Positions 1 through 8,829 of a DNA stretch of 64,000 bases are shown here, piece after piece. Under the pieces are notes generated by a model. It saw only the letters and a program-made list of their open reading frames with translations. It made no database searches and had not been told where the DNA came from. Origin of the DNA: Gramella sp. Hel_I_59 (GTDB lineage Bacteria; Bacteroidota; Bacteroidia; Flavobacteriales; Flavobacteriaceae); contig NZ_VFME01000001.1 of assembly GCF_006714895.1 (NCBI RefSeq), positions 930,001 through 994,000 of the forward strand. Reading direction: 5' to 3'. The position numbers and the translations under genes are program-made. Position 1 is the first letter of the stretch, and the number at the start of each line of letters is the position of its first letter.

Positions 1-1
1 T

Positions 2-1066
2 AGTTTTGGAGCTGAAGGGATGCTGGAGTTCTACGAAGTTCAAACCTACCAGAACTTATATCAGGATTTTGAGAATCAAGGCAGCGTTCAGGGAAACAAT
101 CTAAGTAATAATGAGCAGGATCGAAATTATATCAATTTATTCGGACAGGTTCAGCTGGAATTAACCTCGAAATTAACTGCCGATTTTGGAGTGAATTTTA
201 ATACAACTTCCTACGATCTGCAGGATAATTTTAATCAGGATTCAGAAGATCAATCTGAAAATTATAGTTTTGATGCAGTACTTTCTCCGAGACTGGGATT
301 AAGCTATGAAGCTTTTGCTGGAAAGCACTTCTATGCTTCAGCAAGTCATGGGTTTTCTACTCCTACGGTAGCGCAAACTCTAACTCCGGAAGGAAATATC
401 AACACAGATCTTCAAACAGAAACTGGATGGAACTACGAAATAGGCTTTAAAGGTAACTGGCTCGAAAACAGGTTATATACTGAAGTCAACGCTTATTCTA
501 TACAGATTCGGGACCTTCTGGTAGCCAGAAGAATTGACCAGGATCGCTATGTAGGAGTCAATGCAGGAAAGTCTGATCATTATGGGCTGGAATTTACTTC
601 AGTTTACCAACAACCAATTTCGAATGATCTCTCGTTGAACTTTATGATGAATGCAAATCTTACCGATTATACCTTTGATAAATTCGTGGATCTTGGGGAA
701 AATTATTCTGGAAATGAATTACCAGGTGTTCCAGAATATATGTTGACACCAACAATTGGATTCGATTATAAGGATTTTTCAGCAAATATCAATTATCAGA
801 TGTTTGGAGAAATAGCTTTGGATGATTCCAATTCTGGTTATACTGAAGCTTACGAATTGCTGAATTTCAGAATGAATTACAATACAAAATTAACCAGTTA
901 TTTGCAGGCAGGTGCGAGCCTTGGAATCAATAATATCACAGATGAGCTTTATGCTTCAAGTATCGTAACTAACGCGGTAGGTTTTGGAGGTTCTGCACCA
1001 CGTTATTATTACCCGGGAATGCCAAGAAATTATTACGCGGGTCTAAATTTGAAATTAAGCCTTTAA
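2..1066 (+). CDS. TonB-dependent outer-membrane receptor, C-terminal part (5' end outside window)
   Basis: The frame is open from base 2, so the N-terminus lies upstream of the window. The roughly 354 visible residues alternate short amphipathic strands and loops rich in Asn, Tyr and Gly, as in the barrel of a TonB-dependent receptor. Family-like stretches are FSTPTVAQTL, the ETGWNYEIGFKG strand and the penultimate-strand pattern NNITDELYA. The protein would sit in the outer membrane and import a siderophore or other large ligand using TonB energy. The plug and any TonB box are not visible, so the ligand cannot be named. Its stop overlaps the end of convergent coaD by 4 bp. Confidence 0.85.
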   Translation, partial: SFGAEGMLEFYEVQTYQNLYQDFENQGSVQGNNLSNNEQDRNYINLFGQVQLELTSKLTADFGVNFNTTSYDLQDNFNQDSEDQSENYSFDAVLSPRLGLSYEAFAGKHFYASASHGFSTPTVAQTLTPEGNINTDLQTETGWNYEIGFKGNWLENRLYTEVNAYSIQIRDLLVARRIDQDRYVGVNAGKSDHYGLEFTSVYQQPISNDLSLNFMMNANLTDYTFDKFVDLGENYSGNELPGVPEYMLTPTIGFDYKDFSANINYQMFGEIALDDSNSGYTEAYELLNFRMNYNTKLTSYLQAGASLGINNITDELYASSIVTNAVGFGGSAPRYYYPGMPRNYYAGLNLKLSL

Positions 1067-1524
1067 GAAGACTGGGTTTTTACGACTTCAGGAACCATGA
1101 ATTCATAACTTCCACCGTGACGCATCACATCTCTTACCACGGTGGAAGAAATATGAGCGAGTCCAGAGCTTGAGATTAAAAATATGGTCTCAATACCGGC
1201 CATTTTGTAATTCGTTTGACCAATAGCTTTTTCAAATTCAAGATCCTGGCCATTGCGCAAACCTCTCAAAATAAATTCTGAATCTTTGGATTTGCAATAG
1301 TCTACGGTAAGTCCGCTATAAGTTTCTACCAGAATTTTTTCTTCGTCTTTATAAGTTTCTTTTAGAAAATGCAATCTTTCTTCCAGGCTGAACATATATT
1401 TTTTGCTGGAATTAGTGCCTATAGCCAGTATGATCTTGTCAAAAAGAGGCAAAGCTCTATCGATAATATCTGTGTGACCTAAGGTTAGCGGGTCAAAACT
1501 ACCTGGGAAAACTGCTATTTTCAT
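1063..1524 (-). CDS. coaD: Pantetheine-phosphate adenylyltransferase
   Basis: This enzyme of coenzyme A synthesis transfers AMP from ATP to 4'-phosphopantetheine in the cytoplasm. The 153-residue product has the usual length. It opens with the nucleotidyltransferase signature PGSFDPLTLGHTDII, containing the GH pair of the T/HxGH motif, and ends with the ISSTVVRDV motif that binds ATP phosphates. It starts at an ATG with MKIAVFPGS, the family N-terminus. It lies 16 bp downstream of ddl on the same strand, so the two are probably cotranscribed. Its stop overlaps the end of the convergent TonB receptor gene. Confidence 0.97.
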   Translation of the reverse strand: MKIAVFPGSFDPLTLGHTDIIDRALPLFDKIILAIGTNSSKKYMFSLEERLHFLKETYKDEEKILVETYSGLTVDYCKSKDSEFILRGLRNGQDLEFEKAIGQTNYKMAGIETIFLISSSGLAHISSTVVRDVMRHGGSYEFMVPEVVKTQSS

Positions 1525-1540
1525 AATTCGCGATTTAATT

Positions 1541-2518
1541 CTATTGATTCAATGCTGCTTCCACGGCACTACCAAATAGGTCTTTTAATGTGATTCCTGC
1601 TTTTTCGGCTTGTTGAGGTAAAATACTTGCCTGACTAATTCCCGGGTTGGTGTTCATTTCTATAAAGTGTGGTTCACCTTCATGAAAGATAAATTCTGAT
1701 CTTGAAAAACCTTTCATCTTCAGTTTACGGTAGATCATTTTAGCGATCTCCTGTACTTTCAAAGTATCTTCTTCAGAAATTCTAGCTGGTGTGATTTCCT
1801 GGGATTTTCCGAGGTATTTGGCTTCATAATCGAAAAACTCCCCATCAGGCACGATTTCAGTAACCGGCAAAGCAACAATTTCACCTTTGTACATAATCAC
1901 CCCAACAGAGACTTCAGTTCCATCCAGAAATGATTCAATGATTGCTTCATCATCTTCAGTAAAAGCAGTTTTTGCCGCAGAAACTATTTCTTCTTCGGTC
2001 TTAACTTTAGTTACCCCAAAACTGCTTCCCGCACGATTTGCCTTAACGAAACATGGAAGACTAACGCGATCTACGATAGCCTTTGTGTCGATATCCTCAC
2101 CTTTATTCAGGAAATAGTTTGTGGCAGTTTTGACTCCGTAGGGTCTTAAAACCGAAATAAGATCCCGTTTGTTGAAGGTCAATGCCGACTGGTAGTAGTC
2201 ACAACTGGTTTGCGGTACTCCAATAAGCTCTAAATATGCCTGCAGTAGTCCGTTTTCACCCGGTGTACCATGAATTGTGTTAAAAACGCAGTCAAAGCTA
2301 ATAACCTTATCATCTATAGTTACTGTAAAGTTGCTTTTATTGATAGGATAAGGGGTGTCATCTTCTGTAACCACGAACCATTCGCTTTGCAGGATATGAA
2401 CACGGTATGGCTCGTAAAGGTCACGATCAAGATTTTTATAAACGATATTACCACTGTTTATCGAAATGCGGTATTCACTGGAATAACCGCCCATAGCGAT
2501 GGCGATAGTTTTCTTCAT
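1541..2518 (-). CDS. ddl: D-alanine--D-alanine ligase
   Basis: This ATP-grasp enzyme joins two D-Ala molecules for peptidoglycan precursor synthesis. I start it at the ATG at 2518 (MKKTIAIAMGGYSSE), which gives 325 residues. A longer frame to 2560 adds 14 unlike residues and enters the divergent promoter region. Visible family features are the N-terminal GGYSSE loop, HGTPGENG near residue 80, the central ATP-binding segment VKANRAGSSFGV, and the C-terminal EMNTNPGIS metal-binding and catalytic segment. It is followed closely by coaD and is divergent from the PASTA gene. Confidence 0.96.
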   Translation of the reverse strand: MKKTIAIAMGGYSSEYRISINSGNIVYKNLDRDLYEPYRVHILQSEWFVVTEDDTPYPINKSNFTVTIDDKVISFDCVFNTIHGTPGENGLLQAYLELIGVPQTSCDYYQSALTFNKRDLISVLRPYGVKTATNYFLNKGEDIDTKAIVDRVSLPCFVKANRAGSSFGVTKVKTEEEIVSAAKTAFTEDDEAIIESFLDGTEVSVGVIMYKGEIVALPVTEIVPDGEFFDYEAKYLGKSQEITPARISEEDTLKVQEIAKMIYRKLKMKGFSRSEFIFHEGEPHFIEMNTNPGISQASILPQQAEKAGITLKDLFGSAVEAALNQ

Positions 2519-2594
2519 ATTCAATATTTCCGGTTTGAAGTCGTTAAACAAAAATATCACTTAATAGGGCAGTCACCAAAACCAAAGGGTTTTA

Positions 2595-2602
2595 TATCTT
2601 TG
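2595..2602 (+). promoter_or_regulatory. Candidate -7 box TATCTTTG before the PASTA-rluD pair
   Basis: TATCTTTG matches the Bacteroidota -7 consensus TAnnTTTG and lies 17 nt before the PASTA gene ATG. No clear TTG was found at the -33 spacing, so the call rests on one box. Confidence 0.45.
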
Positions 2603-2619
2603 TCCATTATCATGAAACT

Positions 2620-3243
2620 ATGGGATTTTTTCGATTTATTTTCAGCAAGACCTTTTTAATTCAATTGGTGCTTGCCGGTATTGTATTGGTTGTACTTGCT
2701 ATTCTGGCTATGCAATGGCTGGATTACTCCACGAACCAGGATCAGCGAATCGAAGTTCCCGACCTCGCCAAGATGAATCTGGATATTGTTGAGGATCGTC
2801 TGGATGAACTCAATCTTGATTTCGAAATCCTTGATTCTGCGAATTTCAATCCGGATTTCCCGAGGTATTCAGTAATAGAACAGGCACCTGCACCAGGTAA
2901 ATTTGTGAAGGAAGACCGTAAGATCTACTTAACCTTGAATCCTTCCGGATATCGTAAAGTTGAAATTCCGGAGAATTTGATTAGAAAAACCCGCAGACAG
3001 GTAGAACCAACCTTAAGATCTTTAGGTTTTGAGATTGGTGATGTTAGCTACAAGCCAGACATTGCTGAAGATGCTGTGCTGGAAATAAGACATAAAGGTA
3101 AACTGGTGGAAGCTGGTGAGAAATTAATGAAAACTTCTGTATTAGACCTTGTACTGGGCGATGGTAGTGGAAGATATAGAGAACTTGAAGACGATAGTCT
3201 GGATGTTCAACAGGAAACTGAAAGCGAAGTAGATGAATTCTAA
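2620..3243 (+). CDS. PASTA-domain membrane-anchored protein
   Basis: This 207-residue protein has a short cytoplasmic N-terminus, one membrane segment at about residues 10-30 (LIQLVLAGIVLVVLAILAM), two PASTA-like modules at about 40-110 and 110-180, and an acidic tail. PASTA modules are known from Gram-positive Ser/Thr kinases and penicillin-binding proteins, where they sense peptidoglycan. Here there is no kinase domain, as in many Bacteroidota stand-alone PASTA proteins. It lies divergently from ddl, which makes a cell-wall precursor. It overlaps rluD by 11 bp, so the two are translationally linked. Its exact role is not known to me. Confidence 0.88.
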   Translation: MGFFRFIFSKTFLIQLVLAGIVLVVLAILAMQWLDYSTNQDQRIEVPDLAKMNLDIVEDRLDELNLDFEILDSANFNPDFPRYSVIEQAPAPGKFVKEDRKIYLTLNPSGYRKVEIPENLIRKTRRQVEPTLRSLGFEIGDVSYKPDIAEDAVLEIRHKGKLVEAGEKLMKTSVLDLVLGDGSGRYRELEDDSLDVQQETESEVDEF

Positions 3244-4291
3244 TATAGACCAGAACGACGAAATTGAAGATAACGACCAGAATGAAAGTCTTTATGAACA
3301 TCATAAGTTCGTAGCAGATTCCGGTCAAAAACCACTAAGAGTGGATAAATTCCTGATGAATTTCATCGAGAATGCTACCCGTAATAAAATTCAGAAGTCG
3401 GCTAAGAGCGGAAACATCTATGTAAATGGTGAAACTGTAAAGCAAAATTTTAAGGTAAAAGCTGGAGACACCGTGCAGGTGATGTTCGAGCATCCTCCTT
3501 ACGAGTTTTTACTGGTGCCTGAAGATATTCCGCTTGATATTGAATATGAAGATGATACGCTGCTGGTAGTTAATAAACCTCCCGGAATGGTAGTACATCC
3601 CGGTCATGGTAATTATAGTGGGACACTTATCAACGCACTTGTACATCACTTTGATAATTTACCGAATAATAGTAGTGATCGCCCAGGATTGGTTCACAGG
3701 ATCGATAAGGACACGAGCGGACTATTGGTGATCGCCAAGACTGAAGAAGCGATGGCACACCTGTCAAAGCAATTTTTTGACAAGACCAGCGAAAGAGAAT
3801 ATGTAGCGATCGTCTGGGGGAACGTAGAAGAGGATGAAGGTACTATAGAAGGAAATATAGGAAGAAACCCAAAGAATAGATTACAGAACTTAGTTTACGA
3901 AGGAGACCTTGCAGAAGAAGGAAAACCAGCAGTGACGCATTTTAAAGTGATTGAAAGACTTGGGTATGTAACTCTGGTTTCATGTAAACTGGAAACTGGT
4001 AGAACACACCAGATACGAGTTCATATGAAATATATTGGACATACGCTTTTTAATGATGAGCGCTATGGAGGAGACAGGATCCTTAAGGGTACAACATTTA
4101 CCAAGTACAAGCAGTTTGTAGATAATTGTTTCAAAATACTACCAAGGCAGGCCTTGCATGCAAAAACCTTAGGCTTTAAACATCCAAAAACAGGAAAATG
4201 GATGAGCTTTAATACTGAAATTCCTGAGGATATTCAAAATTGCGTGGATAAGTGGAGAGCATATGCTAAAAGTCAGCTAGAGAATCTTTAG
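3233..4291 (+). CDS. rluD: RluA/RluD-family 23S rRNA pseudouridine synthase
   Basis: It isomerises uridine to pseudouridine in rRNA, probably in helix 69 of 23S rRNA if it is a true RluD. The 352-residue product has an acidic N-terminal extension, an S4 RNA-binding domain at about residues 35-85 (LRVDKFLMNF, GNIYVNGETV), and the catalytic domain with HRIDKDTSGLLV near residue 155, whose Asp is the nucleophile. The GRTHQIRVHM motif follows near residue 255. The ATG lies inside the end of the PASTA gene. RluD is the most likely member of the family, but RluA or RluC specificity cannot be excluded by reading. Confidence 0.93.
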   Translation: MNSNIDQNDEIEDNDQNESLYEHHKFVADSGQKPLRVDKFLMNFIENATRNKIQKSAKSGNIYVNGETVKQNFKVKAGDTVQVMFEHPPYEFLLVPEDIPLDIEYEDDTLLVVNKPPGMVVHPGHGNYSGTLINALVHHFDNLPNNSSDRPGLVHRIDKDTSGLLVIAKTEEAMAHLSKQFFDKTSEREYVAIVWGNVEEDEGTIEGNIGRNPKNRLQNLVYEGDLAEEGKPAVTHFKVIERLGYVTLVSCKLETGRTHQIRVHMKYIGHTLFNDERYGGDRILKGTTFTKYKQFVDNCFKILPRQALHAKTLGFKHPKTGKWMSFNTEIPEDIQNCVDKWRAYAKSQLENL

Positions 4292-4360
4292 GATAAAAGC
4301 TGTCTATTGATCTATCGATAACTAATTTTATTAGGCTTCAGAAATTTTAGTGATTCGGCT

Positions 4361-4368
4361 TATATTTG
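4361..4368 (+). promoter_or_regulatory. Candidate -7 box TATATTTG upstream of yaaA
   Basis: The sequence is an exact TAnnTTTG match 14 nt before the yaaA ATG. A -33 TTG is not evident at the usual spacing. Confidence 0.4.
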
Positions 4369-4382
4369 GGAAAAACAGGAAA

Positions 4383-5144
4383 ATGAAAATTGTTGTTTCC
4401 CCAGCTAAAAGTCTGGATTACGATTCAAAACTACCCAGCAATCGAGGTACACAGCCACAATTTCTGGAAACTACCGCTAAGCTCAATAGAAAGTTATCTC
4501 GCCAGACTAAGTCAGATCTTTCAGAATTAATGAGTATTAGCGATAAACTGGCTGACCTGAATTATACGAGGTACCAGGAATTCGAAGAAGATCATACCAA
4601 AAAGAATTCAAGACCCGCGATGTATGCGTTCGATGGGGATGTATATATAGGTTTGGATGCTTATACTATTTCTACAGATAAACTTGATAAGCTTCAGGAT
4701 ACCTTGAGAATACTTTCCGGGATGTATGGGATCTTAAGACCATTGGATTTGATGCAGCCGTACAGGCTGGAAATGGGCACTTCTATTGGGATTGAAAGAA
4801 ATGATAATCTTTATAAAGTCTGGAAAGAAAAGATCACGCAATCGCTGAATGATGAATTGAAAGAAGATGAGTTGTTTCTGAATCTTGCCAGTAATGAATA
4901 TTTTAAGGCAGTAGATACGAAACAATTGAAAGTTCCGGTTATTGCGCCAGTTTTCAAGGATTACAAAAACGGAAAGCTGAAAATTATCAGCTTTTATGCG
5001 AAGAAAGCCCGTGGTTCTATGGTAAGATATATTATCGATAAAGATTGTGAAACTCTGGAAGATATTAAAGGGTTCGATTACGATGATTATCGATTCAGTG
5101 AAGAACATACGGAAAAAGAAGATCATCCAACCTTTATAAGATAA
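4383..5144 (+). CDS. yaaA: YaaA family (DUF328) peroxide-stress protein
   Basis: The 253-residue product starts with the family hallmark [13 protein letters not shown] at an ATG at 4383. An 11-residue longer frame starts inside the probable promoter and is rejected. In E. coli YaaA lowers free intracellular iron and limits Fenton damage during H2O2 stress, and it binds DNA. Family segments are visible: [12 protein letters not shown] near residue 80, [16 protein letters not shown] near 110-125 and [12 protein letters not shown] near 170. The next gene follows almost immediately and may be translationally coupled. Confidence 0.93.
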   Translation: MKIVVSPAKSLDYDSKLPSNRGTQPQFLETTAKLNRKLSRQTKSDLSELMSISDKLADLNYTRYQEFEEDHTKKNSRPAMYAFDGDVYIGLDAYTISTDKLDKLQDTLRILSGMYGILRPLDLMQPYRLEMGTSIGIERNDNLYKVWKEKITQSLNDELKEDELFLNLASNEYFKAVDTKQLKVPVIAPVFKDYKNGKLKIISFYAKKARGSMVRYIIDKDCETLEDIKGFDYDDYRFSEEHTEKEDHPTFIR

Positions 5145-5145
5145 T

Positions 5146-5814
5146 ATTCTGGAGCTTTTTCACCACACACATCCATTTCCGCCATTCATTCCTGAAAGCG
5201 CCACAAAACTCATTGTTGGTACTTTGCCGCCTCCACGTTTTACGCGTAGGGAATTAAAGCCAGATGATGTGGATTTTTGCTACGGAAGCAGGGATGGTTT
5301 ATTGTGGCCAGTATTGGATCGTATATTTCAGCTTAACCTGAAGTATGAGAATACTTCAGAAGCAATAAAACAGCGACAGGATTTTTTGAAAAGTAGAAAT
5401 ATTGGGATCTGCGATATAGTGGAAAGTAGCCGGCGCGAAAAGATCGATGCAAGTGACCTGGGAATGCAAAAAGTGGAGCTGCGTGATATGCTTAAAATTC
5501 TTCGTAAGCATCCAAAAATGGATACGCTTCTTTTTACCGGTGGTAATTCTAAAAACGGACCGGAATATTTCTTCAGAAAATATCTAAAAGAACAGTTGGC
5601 AGAGATTAAGCTAAAGATCGTGTCAAATAAATCACCCAGAGTTCATCAGTTTATTCTGGATGGGCGATCAATCAAGACTGTATCACTAATTGCACCATCC
5701 GGCGCTGCGAATATTTCAATTGGCAGTTCTGAACTTTATAAAGAGATGAAAAAGAAAAACCCTGAATTCAATACTCTTGATTTCAGGGTTCTTCAGTATA
5801 AAGAATTTTTCTAG
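5146..5814 (+). CDS. Uracil-DNA glycosylase superfamily protein (start codon unusual)
   Basis: The protein has features of the UDG/MUG fold. These are an N-terminal VGTLPPPRFT strand-loop resembling the GxxPG motif 1 and a C-terminal APSGAANIS resembling the NPSG/HPSPxS motif 2, so removal of a damaged base from DNA is likely. The first conventional initiator is TTG at 5224, inside the conserved GTLPPP segment. The open frame continues upstream to the stop at 5137 and reads through HTHPFPPFIPESATKLIVG, which looks conserved. No ATG, GTG or TTG lies between, so I place the start at ATT 5146 or CTG 5149, just after the yaaA stop. Family assignment is moderate. Confidence 0.6.
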   Translation: MLELFHHTHPFPPFIPESATKLIVGTLPPPRFTRRELKPDDVDFCYGSRDGLLWPVLDRIFQLNLKYENTSEAIKQRQDFLKSRNIGICDIVESSRREKIDASDLGMQKVELRDMLKILRKHPKMDTLLFTGGNSKNGPEYFFRKYLKEQLAEIKLKIVSNKSPRVHQFILDGRSIKTVSLIAPSGAANISIGSSELYKEMKKKNPEFNTLDFRVLQYKEFF

Positions 5815-5815
5815 A

Positions 5816-5950
5816 TCACTGCAATTCTTTTTTATCCTGATTAGCCAGTGTAGTAGGTTTGATCTTAAATTTTCGACGTTTTGGTCTTAGCTTCCCGCTG
5901 GTTCCAATCGCGATCTTACCTCTTTTAGTTTTCTTATCACCTCTACCCAT
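5816..5950 (-). CDS. Small ribosomal subunit protein THX (bTHX)
   Basis: This 44-residue, very basic protein begins MGRGDKKTKRGKI and continues GTSGKLRPKRRK. This is the THX pattern known from Thermus 30S subunits, where the peptide binds the head of 16S rRNA, and it is widespread in Bacteroidota. The ATG at 5950 and TGA at 5816 bound a clean frame. It follows, with no gap, the 47-residue gene encoded just upstream on the same strand, so the two probably share a transcript. The C-terminal extension after RRKFKIKP is longer than the Thermus peptide. It converges on the glycosylase-like gene. Confidence 0.85.
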   Translation of the reverse strand: MGRGDKKTKRGKIAIGTSGKLRPKRRKFKIKPTTLANQDKKELQ

Positions 5951-6094
5951 TTATTTTTTGTTTTGCTGATCTTTAATGGTCTTTTCATCTATATCCACCT
6001 TATTCGTTTCTTCGTTGCGATTTCCGGTTGGATTCGTTGGATTTTTCTGCTCTTTCGTTCTTTCTCTCTTGTTATCTTCAATTGGTCCTCCCAT
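5951..6094 (-). CDS. Small hydrophilic protein, 47 residues, unknown function
   Basis: The frame runs from ATG at 6094 to TAA at 5951 and abuts the THX start. The product is highly charged and rich in Asn, Glu, Lys and Thr, with NPTNPTGNRNEETN in the middle and no hydrophobic core. It is therefore likely disordered. A second protein of the same character (Asn/Pro/Asp-rich, 42 residues) lies at the right edge of the window. I do not recognise a function. The tight packing against THX is the main reason to believe it is translated. Confidence 0.55.
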   Translation of the reverse strand: MGGPIEDNKRERTKEQKNPTNPTGNRNEETNKVDIDEKTIKDQQNKK

Positions 6095-6171
6095 AACTAG
6101 TAATTTTTATGATTTACTCTAAGATAAGGACATGTAGTCTAATAAGCTGCCAAGAAGCTGTTACAATTAGG

Positions 6172-6936
6172 TTAAAGCTTGATAGGTTCGATAAAATTTG
6201 AAATTTTCGAGGTTCCCTCGATATCAAGATGTTTTATAAAAGCACTACCAATAATTGCACCTTTAGCAAATTGAGTTGCTGCTTTGAAAGTCTCCTTATC
6301 CTTAATACCGAAACCTACGATCTGAGGATTTTTTAAACCCATTTCATGAATTCTTCGGAAGTAATCAGTAGTTTCATTTCCGAAACCTGAAGTAGATCCT
6401 GTGACACTGGCGCTACTCACCATGTAAATAAATCCATTGGAAATAGAATCTATAAACCTGATTCTATCTTCTGAAGTTTGAGGAGTGATAAGAAAAATAT
6501 TGATCAATCCATATTTTTCGAAAAGCTCCTGATATTCTTCGTGGTACACATCTACTGGAAGGTCTGGGATAATAAGTCCGTCGATACCAGTTTCAGCACA
6601 CTTTTTACAAAATTCCTCCACTCCATATTGAAGCATAGGATTAAAATAACCCATCATGATCAGCGGAATCTCAACTTTGGGCCTGATATCTTTGAGTTGA
6701 TCAAAAAGCTTTTGAGTGGTCATCCCATTCCGAAGGGCTTTGGTAGAACTTTCCTGGATGGTAGGTCCATCTGCCAGTGGATCACTAAAGGGAAGGCCGA
6801 TCTCGATAAAGTCGACACCGCTTTTTTCAAGATCCACAATGATCTGTTCAGTATCATCAATATTTGGAAAGCCTGCACTAAAATATATGGAAAGAAGTTT
6901 TTTGTCTTCTTTTAATTTCTCCTGAATTCTATTCAT
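6172..6936 (-). CDS. trpA: Tryptophan synthase alpha subunit
   Basis: It cleaves indole-3-glycerol phosphate to indole, which is channelled to TrpB, and glyceraldehyde-3-phosphate. The 254 residues form a TIM barrel. The catalytic Glu and Asp are in IEIGLPFSDPLADGPTIQ (near residues 46-60), and the phosphate-binding loop is GFGIKD near residue 210. It is the last gene of the trp operon and starts 3 nt after the trpB stop, so translation is probably coupled. The 77 bp after it hold no further trp gene. Confidence 0.97.
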   Translation of the reverse strand: MNRIQEKLKEDKKLLSIYFSAGFPNIDDTEQIIVDLEKSGVDFIEIGLPFSDPLADGPTIQESSTKALRNGMTTQKLFDQLKDIRPKVEIPLIMMGYFNPMLQYGVEEFCKKCAETGIDGLIIPDLPVDVYHEEYQELFEKYGLINIFLITPQTSEDRIRFIDSISNGFIYMVSSASVTGSTSGFGNETTDYFRRIHEMGLKNPQIVGFGIKDKETFKAATQFAKGAIIGSAFIKHLDIEGTSKISNFIEPIKL

Positions 6937-6939
6937 TTT

Positions 6940-8121
6940 CTATAAATTGAAATATTCAATATATGTGTTCAAATCCTTGTCGCCTCTTCCTGATAGGTTG
7001 ACCACAACGATATCATCTTTCTTAAATTTTCGGTTTTCAAAAACTGCCAGGGCATGGGAGGTTTCTATTGCGGGAATAATACCTTCCAGCTTAGCTAGTT
7101 CTAAACCGGCTTTCATAGCTGCTTCATCTGTAATGCTAATAAAGTCTCCTCTTTTACTGGTAAAAAGGTTAGCATGCATTGGTCCAACTCCAGGATAATC
7201 CAGGCCAGCTGAAATACTATACGGTTCAGTGATCTGTCCGTCGCCGGTTTGCATAAGAAGCGTTTTACTACCATGGATAATTCCGGGTTTCCCCAATGCT
7301 GAGGTTGCTGCACTTTCCCCGGTATCAATGCCTTTTCCAGCTGCTTCTACCGCGATGATCCCAACCTTTGGGTTATCGAGATAATGGTAATAGGCTCCGG
7401 CAGCGTTGCTACCACCACCAACACAAGCGATCACATAGTCAGGATCCTCTGTATTTTCCTTTTCCATTAATTGATACTTGATCTCTTCAGAAATAACACT
7501 TTGAAACCTCGCCACCATATCTGGATAGGGGTGTGGTCCAACTACTGAACCAATAATATAATGAGTATCTACAGGATTATTGATCCAGTCACGAATTGCT
7601 TCGTTAGTTGCATCCTTCAAGGTACGGCTACCGGATTTTGCAGGAATTACTTTTGCTCCCAGCATTTTCATTCTGGCAACGTTTGGTGATTGTCTTTCAA
7701 TATCCACCTCTCCCATATAAACGATGCATTCCATTCCCATTAAGGCGCAAACTGTTGCCGTCGCAACGCCATGTTGTCCAGCTCCGGTTTCAGCAATGAT
7801 CCTCTTTTTTCCAAGTCTTTGCGCCATCAGGATCTGCCCGACAGTGTTGTTAACCTTATGCGCTCCAGTATGGCAAAGATCCTCACGTTTTAAATATACC
7901 TTAGTTCCATAATGCTCGCTAAAGCGTTTTGCATAATATAATGGGGTAGGTCTTCCTACATATTCTCTCAGTAGATCATGGAACTCTTCCTGGAATGAAT
8001 CTTCCTGCATGATCTTGATATACCTTGAACGCAGTTCTTCTACGTTAGGATATAGCATTTCAGGAATATAAGCTCCCCCAAAATCCCCGTAATATCCTTT
8101 TTCATCTACCTGATAGCTCAT
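6940..8121 (-). CDS. trpB: Tryptophan synthase beta subunit
   Basis: This PLP enzyme condenses indole with serine to give L-tryptophan. The 393-residue length is typical. The PLP lysine is in HTGAHKVNN near residue 85, the phosphate-binding glycines are in [10 protein letters not shown] near 230, and the active-site Glu follows in AVEAAGKG. The N-terminal [11 protein letters not shown] is the usual opening. It is tightly packed between trpF and trpA, with 1 nt and 3 nt gaps. It is the ordinary TrpB1 form, since the paired trpA is present. Confidence 0.98.
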   Translation of the reverse strand: MSYQVDEKGYYGDFGGAYIPEMLYPNVEELRSRYIKIMQEDSFQEEFHDLLREYVGRPTPLYYAKRFSEHYGTKVYLKREDLCHTGAHKVNNTVGQILMAQRLGKKRIIAETGAGQHGVATATVCALMGMECIVYMGEVDIERQSPNVARMKMLGAKVIPAKSGSRTLKDATNEAIRDWINNPVDTHYIIGSVVGPHPYPDMVARFQSVISEEIKYQLMEKENTEDPDYVIACVGGGSNAAGAYYHYLDNPKVGIIAVEAAGKGIDTGESAATSALGKPGIIHGSKTLLMQTGDGQITEPYSISAGLDYPGVGPMHANLFTSKRGDFISITDEAAMKAGLELAKLEGIIPAIETSHALAVFENRKFKKDDIVVVNLSGRGDKDLNTYIEYFNL

Positions 8122-8122
8122 C

Positions 8123-8821
8123 TTATGAATTTATCTTTTGTTTGAACTCTTTTAATTCTTTCAATTTCTTTAATCCGGGTTTCAATTCGAATTTACTATT
8201 TACATCTACGGCATAAAGAAGATCTGGTTTCCCTGCTCTATAGAAATGATTTTTCAACTCGGCGATGGCTTCCCCATGTTCGGGTCCAATGCCGCCACTA
8301 AGGAAAAATGGTGTATTAGAAGGATATTCTTTTAAAATCTGCCAGTCGAATTCCTTTCCATTGCCTCCTCGTAAAACTCCTTTAGTATCAAATAAGAAAT
8401 AGTCTGCAATACCCTCGAATGCCTGTATCTTCTGAAAATCAAAATGGTCACCAACACTAAAAACCTTAATCAACTCCGGAGTGCTTCCATGTTGCTGGAA
8501 ATTATTCTTCAGCTTTTGACAGAATTCTGCCGACTCCTCCCCATGCAGCTGAATTGCATCAAGCTTATGCTGCTTTGCAATCTCCAGAATCCTTGAAATT
8601 TCTTCGTTAACGAAAACTCCTGTTTTTTTGATATTAGTAGGGAGTTCAGGAAGTTTTCCTTCAAAATAGCGGGGAGATTTTTCGTAAAATATAAAACCCA
8701 TGTAAGTAGGTTTAAGATCGGCTACCTGCAACATGTTTCCGGGTTGCTGCATCCCGCAAACTTTAAGACTCAATCCAGAACTTTGTCCTGAGGCCGGGGT
8801 TGTTAAGTTTTGTTCCTGCAT
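8123..8821 (-). CDS. trpF: Phosphoribosylanthranilate isomerase
   Basis: It performs the Amadori rearrangement of N-(5'-phosphoribosyl)anthranilate to CdRP. The catalytic Cys is in LKVCGMQQP (near residue 22), the general-acid Asp is in FLFDTKG (near residue 145), and the phosphate-binding end is [11 protein letters not shown]. At 232 residues it is about 20-25 longer than most TrpF proteins. The excess is a Ser/Gly-rich N-terminal tail before SLKVCGM, and the ATG at 8821 is the only nearby initiator. It lies 8 nt downstream of trpC and 1 nt upstream of trpB. Confidence 0.95.
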   Translation of the reverse strand: MQEQNLTTPASGQSSGLSLKVCGMQQPGNMLQVADLKPTYMGFIFYEKSPRYFEGKLPELPTNIKKTGVFVNEEISRILEIAKQHKLDAIQLHGEESAEFCQKLKNNFQQHGSTPELIKVFSVGDHFDFQKIQAFEGIADYFLFDTKGVLRGGNGKEFDWQILKEYPSNTPFFLSGGIGPEHGEAIAELKNHFYRAGKPDLLYAVDVNSKFELKPGLKKLKELKEFKQKINS

Positions 8822-8829
8822 AATGTGAC

